A DNA stretch of 64,000 nt from Stropharia rugosoannulata. Its lineage: Eukaryota > Basidiomycota > Agaricomycetes > Agaricales > Strophariaceae. The notes beneath the pieces are model-generated. The model searched no databases. It saw only the letters and a list, made by a program, of their open reading frames with translations, and had not been told where the DNA came from. Shown piece by piece: positions 57,321 to 64,000 of the stretch. The stretch spans positions 310,001-374,000 of the forward strand of contig JANCIK010000012.1 in NCBI GenBank assembly GCA_028532985.1. The letters are read 5' to 3'. How positions within the stretch are numbered: the stretch's first letter is position 1; each line of letters opens with the position of its first letter. Made by a program: the position numbers and the translations under genes.

Positions 57321-58099
57321 ATGGCATCCGTCGTGCCCAGCGCTCCTGTTGTAGATTGGTCGACTACACCACTGTCGGCAGACTATGAGGGGCACTACGT
57401 CAAGATTATTGACAGTGTATTCTCTGACGAAGAGTGTGCAGAGCTCATAGCTTTAGCCGAGTCAGACGCCAAGTGGGAGCAAGCAGCAGTCCACTACGGG
57501 CATGGACCAAACGACAAATATGTCGACACCCGATATCGCAATAGCTTCCGAATCCTCCGCTTTGACAGACCGACGGCAGACAGGCTATACGAGAGGTTGA
57601 CGCCACATGTTCAAGAGTTGCAGAAAATCGAGAAGGGTGATAAATGGACTGGAGTGGTTGGCCCTGCCGAATACATCGACGGTGTCTGGGAGTGCGTTGG
57701 GTATGTACGGAAACTACATCCAGAGTTGGCTCGTTCTGACAAGCTCTATCCATTATTACCAGCCTTAATGAGCGACTCAGCTACCTGAAATATGGTGAAG
57801 GCCACTTTTTCGCTGCTCACTGTGACGGGCTGGCAGTTCTCCCTGACGGCCGAAAGGGGCGTGTAACAGTGCAAATATACCTCGGCGATGACGGAGTGGA
57901 GGGCGGAGCAACACGCATATATGGAACCAAGAACCGTGTCTTTGATGTCGAGCCAAAGAAAGGAAGGGTCCTCATCTTCCAGCACAGAGATGTGTATCAC
58001 AGCGGAGAGGAAGTAACGAAGGGCCTGAAGTACACGTTGCGGACTGACTTTATGTTCCGTCATAAACCTGATGACGACGAAGATGTATTGGAGGAGTAA
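57321..58099 (+). CDS. 2OG-Fe(II) dioxygenase, prolyl 4-hydroxylase-like
   Basis: Two exons, 57321-57700 and 57763-58099, phase-correct, giving 238 aa. N-terminal part: DSVFSDEECAELIALAESD, typical of P4H-alpha-like enzymes. Iron ligands: H and D in GHFFAAHCDGL (H-x-D), and the distal His in DVYHSGEEV; the 2-oxoglutarate-binding Arg/Lys is in KYTLRTDFMFRH. No signal peptide, so cytosolic or nuclear rather than secretory. Reaction: oxidation of a protein or small molecule using O2 and 2-oxoglutarate; the substrate cannot be inferred. The ATG chosen is the first in the frame and sits 16 bp after a TATAAA, leaving a very short leader. Confidence 0.85.
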
Positions 58100-61000
58100 T
58101 AAACGGACGCTGGGTCTGAGGAGCATTATTATCTCTGCACTCGTCAATACTGCTTGTAAATTATGAGATGTTGGTGGCAATTTTCAAACATTTGAAGTTT
58201 ATTTTTGCCCTGTGTGCTCGAATCGTGACTACACTATACTTAAGGTTTCTTTGCCCTTGTCCACACTATCTGTACTAAACTGAATTCCAGATTGTGTCGA
58301 GTTCCCTTCCTTTATAGTTGATTTATCCTCCTTCAAACCTTGGATAGACCAATTTTCTTGAGGTCTTGATAGTCTAGCAGAGATGCTGGGGATGATCAAT
58401 GTTGGTGCAGGACCCTAAATATGAAAGTGCATCAATTCTAAGAATATATGGCTCTATAACCCATTGTCAACTACGTACCGCAACTTGGACGTGAACTTTC
58501 CGAGGATATTATAAGGCCTCCACCTTCGAGGACTCTAACACCACAAAAAGAAGCAGGGTTAGCCCACTGGCACGTCACCCAACCAGATATTCGCCGATGA
58601 AATCAATGGAAGCAGGTGTGCGGCGCTTGCTGCCACTGAGAAGGTTGAAAATTGAACCTCAAAATCTATTAGAAGAGCGTGTTCTCCAGGTCTACTGAAT
58701 TATACGGACATGCATGGATTGCTGTAGCGCGCATATCAATATCCAGGACCGGGCCATTCAAGTTGAGCTCAGAGCATCAAGTACGTCCCGACGCTGCAAC
58801 GCAATCGCCGTCATTGCAATAACCTTAACCTTGAAATTTCCTACTCATGAACCATTGCCTCTCCATGCCGCTCACGTCACCCAACGAGATATTCACCAAT
58901 GGAATCAGTAGAAGTAGTGTAAGCGGTGCTTGCTGCCAATGCCAAGGCACTTGGCGCTTGAATAGTAAGCGCCCGTTGCAATGTGCACAACACATAGTTC
59001 ACAATTGAGAAAATCATTGACTGTCATCCCAGTACCGTGCTCTACTGGAGGTACTAGAAAAGATGTAGGATATAGGTAAATGACTCACCCGGGAATCTGG
59101 CATTCCGATGGCTGGCGTTTCCACTGCGCAGTAGCCTTCCTTCCAAGTTGCATCCATGTGTGTCCCAATGCATCTTCCAGGCCCCCACTCTTTTCGTCAA
59201 CTAATGCAGAACAAGGAATGAGCTTCATAAAACCAATCACAATGAGCAGCTAGGGCCTACCGCAAATCGAAAACCAGATCCCTGCGAGCAGGTCGAATTT
59301 CGCTAATGCCATGATGTACATTTGATGTACATAAATTGTTACTAGAGACTCCATATGTCGGAAAGCAAGCTTAGTGATGGTAACTCTGAATGGTGTCTCG
59401 AGGTGGCCATGGAACCATTAGTATGGCAGGACTGGTGTAAGAAGTTCAAGGCATGTCGCACTTCGATGTTCTATGGCAGCATCAGTAACTTAGTGTCACA
59501 GTTGTGTCTAGTACCAATACGAATACTATTCAACAGCATCCATTATTCAAAAATACCGAAATGCCCCTTTGACAGAGCCACCCACAGCCGTCACTCGAGA
59601 ACAATGCGGTCCTTGCCTCACTGGCATTGATACCCATCTTAACGGCAGGGAGGATGTTCCCTGGGACCCTAAGCGCTACTAAACCAATCAGAAATCGAAG
59701 TAAGGCTATGTGAAGGTATCACACTTCCCCTTGTTCTGGTCTGTGGAACTCGCTTCTCCATCTAGCGAGACCAGTACATGAACCGCTGTAGTTGGCTTAC
59801 CGTTATCTTGTCCATCGCACATCGCTACAACCCATTCGCTATTTACGCAATCAGGATACGAATGATCAGCTTACTTCGGTTTTTCCAACAGGGTTCTGGC
59901 AGCTTTGCTTAACGAGTTATCGGATGCACACATGCTCTCTGCATCGTGCTTTCCCAACACAGCTTGCAAAGGACAGCACTTATAGTACCCGAGATATGTC
60001 TATCGACATGTGCATCAGAATGGAAGTCACGGAACAGTGCAGTGCTCTGCAGAATGTGATCAGACATGCATGATGCATGTGGCCTCAGCTGGGTTCATCT
60101 GTGTTCCCAAATGCTGGCCTTCCTTCAATCAGTAACACTAGTAAAGAACCCCAAGCTGCTAATCGTACTGCTACCGGAGACGCATGCAGGCATGCCGCCA
60201 GATTCCTCAGATATGAAAAGGCGTACATAATTATCTGATTTTAGTCAAATATAGCGGAATGTATGATTGCAGCCGTTTGCCGAAGTGATGTGTGGGTCCA
60301 TTATCTTCGGCTTAGGCTTCACATGCGTTATCAAAAACGGAAAACTCTCAGTACTTAACAGAGCTTGGTGCGCACCCGGGCCAACCTGGCACATCGCCGC
60401 CCATACTTCTGCCGCTGAATGTCCACTGTATTAAACGTGTGAGGGTTGTCCCAGTTAGGTGGCTTGGGTCCTAGATTCTGTCAAGGTCAAGGAGAGTCAC
60501 TACGTTCTAGCACTTACTATTTGTAAATAAATATGTCCTAATGTTCATGAATGTGTTAATTTCTAGCCAGAATAGTGGTTAAAAATGTCAATATGGTTGT
60601 GATATTTGTTAGTAACTCCTGTTTATGTCTATGCGGGATTAGCCGGTTGATTTCTAAGAGGAGTTTATCTGAGTGTCGCTACTATGCAATATGCTCCCAT
60701 CCGATGTACATACATTCAAGTACTTTCAGAGATCATTATAATCCAGGTAGTAAGATGTGTGTACATATATCCAAGCTTCCATCATTGGCTTCGACGTCGG
60801 CTCGCCCATGGTGTCAAAGCTTCAATCAGATACTTTTTGAGGTATTCAGAAGGAAGTGCTGCCCGCGCGGAGATGCCAACTACAGCTTCCCAAGCACACC
60901 TGATTTTCCTGCACTCACAAATCGGATGATGATAGGACGATCAAGATTCAAAAAACATGTCCTATCATGACTTGGGGTACCGATATCAATCCACAAGTCC

Positions 61001-61219
61001 TAAAATTTCTTAGTATAAAACCTAGCATTGTTCGTCGTCGCATTCCAAAAATCCTCCTCCAGAAGCCAGTATTTCCTTTGCACCTTTACGACTTAGCACA
61101 AAACGCAACATGTCTAGCGTTCCTGATAAACAGGTATGGCTATTTGTTGATCTTTGTCCACTTTTCGCCTATCCCTTATGCTAACAAATTAATTAATTCA
61201 GTCCATTTCATTCTCCACA
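58100..61219. other. 3.1 kb without a convincing gene
   Basis: Contains the 65 bp direct repeats listed separately. Short frames at 58714-58911, 59355-59630, 59792-60073 and 60575-60970 have no motifs. A minus-strand open stretch at about 59090-59204, bounded by a GTGAGT donor and a TTAG acceptor, encodes some 38 residues and could be an exon, but I could not join it in frame to the ATG at 59313. The plus-strand frame 60967-61135 may be an exon or a remnant upstream of the next gene. Confidence 0.45.
58571..58635. repeat. 65 bp direct repeat, partner at 58873-58938
   Basis: CACGTCACCCAACCAGATAT...GCTTGCTGCCA occurs at 58571-58635 and, about 80% identical, at 58873-58938. Both lie in the gene-free stretch after the dioxygenase gene. 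Purpose unknown; may be diverged pieces of a transposon. Confidence 0.6.
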
Positions 61220-62394
61220 ATGGACGAGAAACACTATTTTCGATTAGGAATCAAGAAACCTAGCAAAGTGGTTACAATTGACCATTTTGCCAATATAGCA
61301 GACGGTCTTTCGGTGTACACCGAATCCCTACCCAAGTATTTTGCTGAAAGCGGGCCGCTCCATACTGAAATGATTCTACGGATTTTTTCGGTCATTATTC
61401 AACAAGTAATGTCTTACTACGATGAGCGTCTGAGCGTCTGATCTATCTAATCAACACTTCCCTAACACAGAAAGAGGCTTCCGCAAGGATGACTATTGAC
61501 CAGTTCATACTCCTACTTGCTGGATTCATAAAGTATGACGCGAATGGAGCGACATCAGCTTTCATGCTGCCTGAACTGCACATTGCATCGACTTATCAAT
61601 CAGAGCAGGAGCCAGATGTTACCATTACTTGGAACGGCCTTGAGACAATCCTTACAGGAAGTCTAGACTATGCCATATTCTCGTATTCAAAGAAACGGTT
61701 ATCCTTCAATACATCTCGTGAGAGTTTATTAACCAATGATGTGTGCTATGAGCTCATACATTCACTTTATTCATAGGTATTCCAAATAGTAAATTGGATG
61801 CTGTTTTAAAAGCTTCAACGAGGAACATGGGAGGTTCGGAGGAAGCTGATAGTACTCTTTCTGTCCGTGAACAAATCATAGCTGGAAGAATGCAAATTTG
61901 TTTGGTAGAAGCCAAGTCACGGTCTGTTAAAGGTGGGCTGGAGTCCTATATTCCGCAAGTGGTCGCGGAGTCAATCGCATCGTACGTCGAATTGTTGAGA
62001 TACTGATCTCTAACAAACATCTACTAATCAATAAATAAACCAGGATGCATATAATTGATGGGTACATTTTTTTCAGATGCTTAAAACATATGTTGTTCTC
62101 TGATCATTTTTTGGCACTAGTGTGCAAATAATGCGATGGTGTTTGACTACGGGCACCGAATGGATATTTGGTCTAACCGTAGCACTGCAGGAAACCGAGT
62201 CCATTGCAAAAAACGCGAAGTATGAGTATTTCACCCTTCAACCTGTGGTTATTCGTCAAGGGAAAAAAAACACTAAATACATCAGTGAGGACTGTTTGCA
62301 AATCTTAAGGGTTTTGACATTTTGGGTAACAACAAATTTGCTTTTGACATGCCAAAAACGCAACAATCTCACTATCTTTTATGTATTATTATAG
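61220..62394 (+). pseudogene. PD-(D/E)XK nuclease-like protein, probably decayed
   Basis: Begins ATG 61220 (MDEKHYFRLGIKKPSKVV). Exon-like segments at 61220-61408, 61471-61775, 61777-62005 and 62128-62330 form one line: ITWNGLETILTGSLDYAIF carries an Asp and, after about 60 residues, ICLVEAKSRS gives E-x-K; then GLESYIPQVVAESIASYVEL and MRWCLTTGTEWIFGLTVAL. This spacing of D...ExK with a following IPQVVAE helix is what I know from a basidiomycete family with PD-(D/E)XK-like folds. The frame shifts between segments 2 and 3 have no good splice pair (…HSLYS stop, then GIPNSKLDAV), and the end dissolves into AT-rich sequence, so I call it a likely pseudogene. Confidence 0.45.
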
Positions 62395-62882
62395 GCCAAA
62401 GAAGACATAAACTTTATCCAAGAGCAAATCTTTGGATAGCAGAGGCCGGTTTACTTACGCGGCCAAAAACACTTGCATATACATGTAACATAAAGAAATT
62501 GGTCCACTCATTTTACACATTTCCACTACATCTGCCAATATTGATATTCCACATCCGTATATATTCGCAAACTGTAGCACTGTCGAACAAAGCAGAACCA
62601 CATGAGTCCTATAATAAACTAAAGCAAAGATTAGCACGTAGCAGAGTAGTGGAGAAGATGTAGTGTTCTCTATGTAAAGGAGCCCGAGTCCAAGAGAAAC
62701 GGCGGGTAATACAAATATGGTGCAAATGTCATTTAATTTAGTAGTTGCATAGTCATCGCACTAAGGCAAATCATTGACTACTTTTGAGCGGAAGTTGGAA
62801 CACATGCAGAACATGTGTAAAATGCGTCTGTTAACCGATTGGTTGGCACGTCATTAAAAATAAGCCACAGTACGTAGTGTAT
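62395..62882. other. AT-rich intergenic
   Basis: The plus-strand frame at 62322-62663 continues from the nuclease-like gene in another frame and shows no conserved motif. No repeat found. Confidence 0.4.
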
Positions 62883-64000
62883 TCAAGTACTCCTATATAC
62901 CAAAGCAATGTCTATAACTTTGACATCTAGTCCGTCTGTTGGATCATTAATAAGTAGTATGCGGCCAGATTGTTCATCGAACAATTTTGTCTCAAAAGAC
63001 GGTAGGTCATTCGCGGACCAAGTTTGCCAAAATGGGCCAATCAAGTTGGGGGTATCACCGTTTGAGGTAACAGGATATGTATAAAAACATAATCGATCAT
63101 CGCGGGAGGCAAGGGTAACACTTTGTCCAATGCTGGGTCCCGTTTCCCTATTAATATTTGACATGGCCAGATCGCCTATCTTGATAAATTCCAGTGATGC
63201 AGGGGACGTTGTCTTGTCTTCGAAAATCACTACGGCAAGTGATGAACGGCGGAGTCGAACGAGTCTCGAGGTAGACTCCGAAGGACGAGAGAAAGACAGA
63301 AGAGAGTGAGTCTCGTTCAAATAGTGTAATAAGCTGAACTCTGATTGCTCATTAGGTAGGGGCGAGCTTCCATATGTTTCACGAGCAGTAGAGTAATCGT
63401 ATAGCGAAAAATTGCGCTGTCCAATGATCAAAATCCTACTGGAGGACAAAAGATGAACAATATCCTATCAGATGCAAGTATCAGTTCATGGAATGAAGTG
63501 TCTTCAGTGTACTTACTCGGGGCCAAACTTTACGATTTGATATAATTAAGGGATAATGTGTAGAGCCTTGCGCTTTCCATCGTTCCCACTCTAAAACATA
63601 TACGTAGGTCGAGCGATATTGTTGAGTCGACCCGACGAAGGCAACAACGGGACCAAGGAGCGACAGCGACCAAACCTTGTGAACCTCTGCACGATGGTGA
63701 AAGGAAGCTAGTAACTTGGCTTCCAGTCTAGTAACGTTTTGCAGTTCGTCCGGCGCTATAAAAACGCTCCATATCTGCAATTTATGCTCACCATTGGGAG
63801 CGTCACTGCCAATGAAGTGGCCCTTGATAGACACAACAACAGTGAAGGATAATGTTGAGGAGCTGGTGTTGTGTTCCACCAACATAAGACGTTCTTTGTT
63901 CACCGGCGACTTTGATCTATTTTCCAACTGGTCAGGAATGAGCTGAGTTTTGTCGAAGTTGTCGGAGTCAAGGTCATAGCATGTCAAAGCCCCGTAATTG
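62883..64000 (-). CDS. Beta-propeller-like protein, perhaps C-terminal part of an F-box protein; truncated by window
   Basis: Two exons visible: 64000-63517 and 63464-62883, with a 52 nt intron (GTAAGT...GATAG). The protein enters in frame as NYGALTCYDLDSDNFD and continues with alternating short hydrophobic strands (KLQIWSVFI, SLLGPVVAFVGSTQQ, YVYVLEWERWK, ILIIGQRNFSLYDY, RLCFYTYPVT, LLINDPTDGLDVKVIDI). That is the strand pattern of WD-like or F-box-associated propellers common in Agaricomycete F-box proteins, in which an F-box would lie at the missing N-terminus. Stop near 62883. No exact family can be named. Confidence 0.5.

Overview
The window is nuclear DNA of a filamentous basidiomycete, most likely a mushroom-forming Agaricomycete. 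Genes are cut by many 45-75 nt introns with GTRNGT donors, recognisable housekeeping genes are fungal (eIF3a, Mon2, MDP-1), and the remaining families are typical of Agaricomycetes: a Plavaka transposase, a DUF6698-like protein, an Spt5-like KOW protein, a JmjC-like protein and small 8-Cys GPI-anchored proteins. I cannot name the species. No rRNA, tRNA, CRISPR or bacterial feature was found.

Layout. 1-3213: 3' part of the eIF3a gene (+). 4182-5678: a multi-span membrane protein of unknown function (-). 6811-8242: an F-box-like protein (+). 8475-8770: a small inverted-repeat element. 8725-23728: a striking nested structure. A 1974 bp host segment (right end of the small element, a whole CFEM-like gene and the last part of Mon2) is present twice as direct copies, and between the copies lies 11,054 bp of one Gypsy-type LTR retrotransposon in permuted form: partial pol, LTR, complete gag and pol, LTR, start of the next leader. 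The element uses a -1 frameshift signal and carries a spliced antisense gene between pol and LTR. 23502-29905: the intact Mon2 gene (-), which supplies the reading needed to see that 10472-10698 is its broken copy.

29906-48450 is an AT-rich accessory region: a gene-poor 2.3 kb, then a DUF6698-like gene, a coiled-coil gene, a Plavaka transposase, an Spt5-like gene (all -), and a divergently transcribed JmjC-like gene (+) interrupted by one in-frame TAG. 49421-50312 is a very GC-rich tandem array in which every unit of about 150 bp encodes three successive near-perfect hairpins with conserved arms and variable loops; this is the most unusual non-coding structure here. A 109-aa spliced gene follows at once.

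51858-54376 holds two further CFEM-like GPI-protein genes (-), whose exon sizes and phases match the duplicated one at 9270 and 22300, so the window carries four members of one family. Then come a CYSTM-like Cys-rich tail protein, MDP-1 phosphatase (both -) and a prolyl-4-hydroxylase-like dioxygenase (+). 58100-61219 has no convincing gene. 61220-62394 is a probably decayed PD-(D/E)XK-like gene, and the window ends inside a beta-propeller/F-box-associated type gene (-).

Main candidates for something new: the three-hairpin satellite; the permuted retrotransposon bounded by a 2 kb host duplication; and the intron-containing antisense gene of that retrotransposon.
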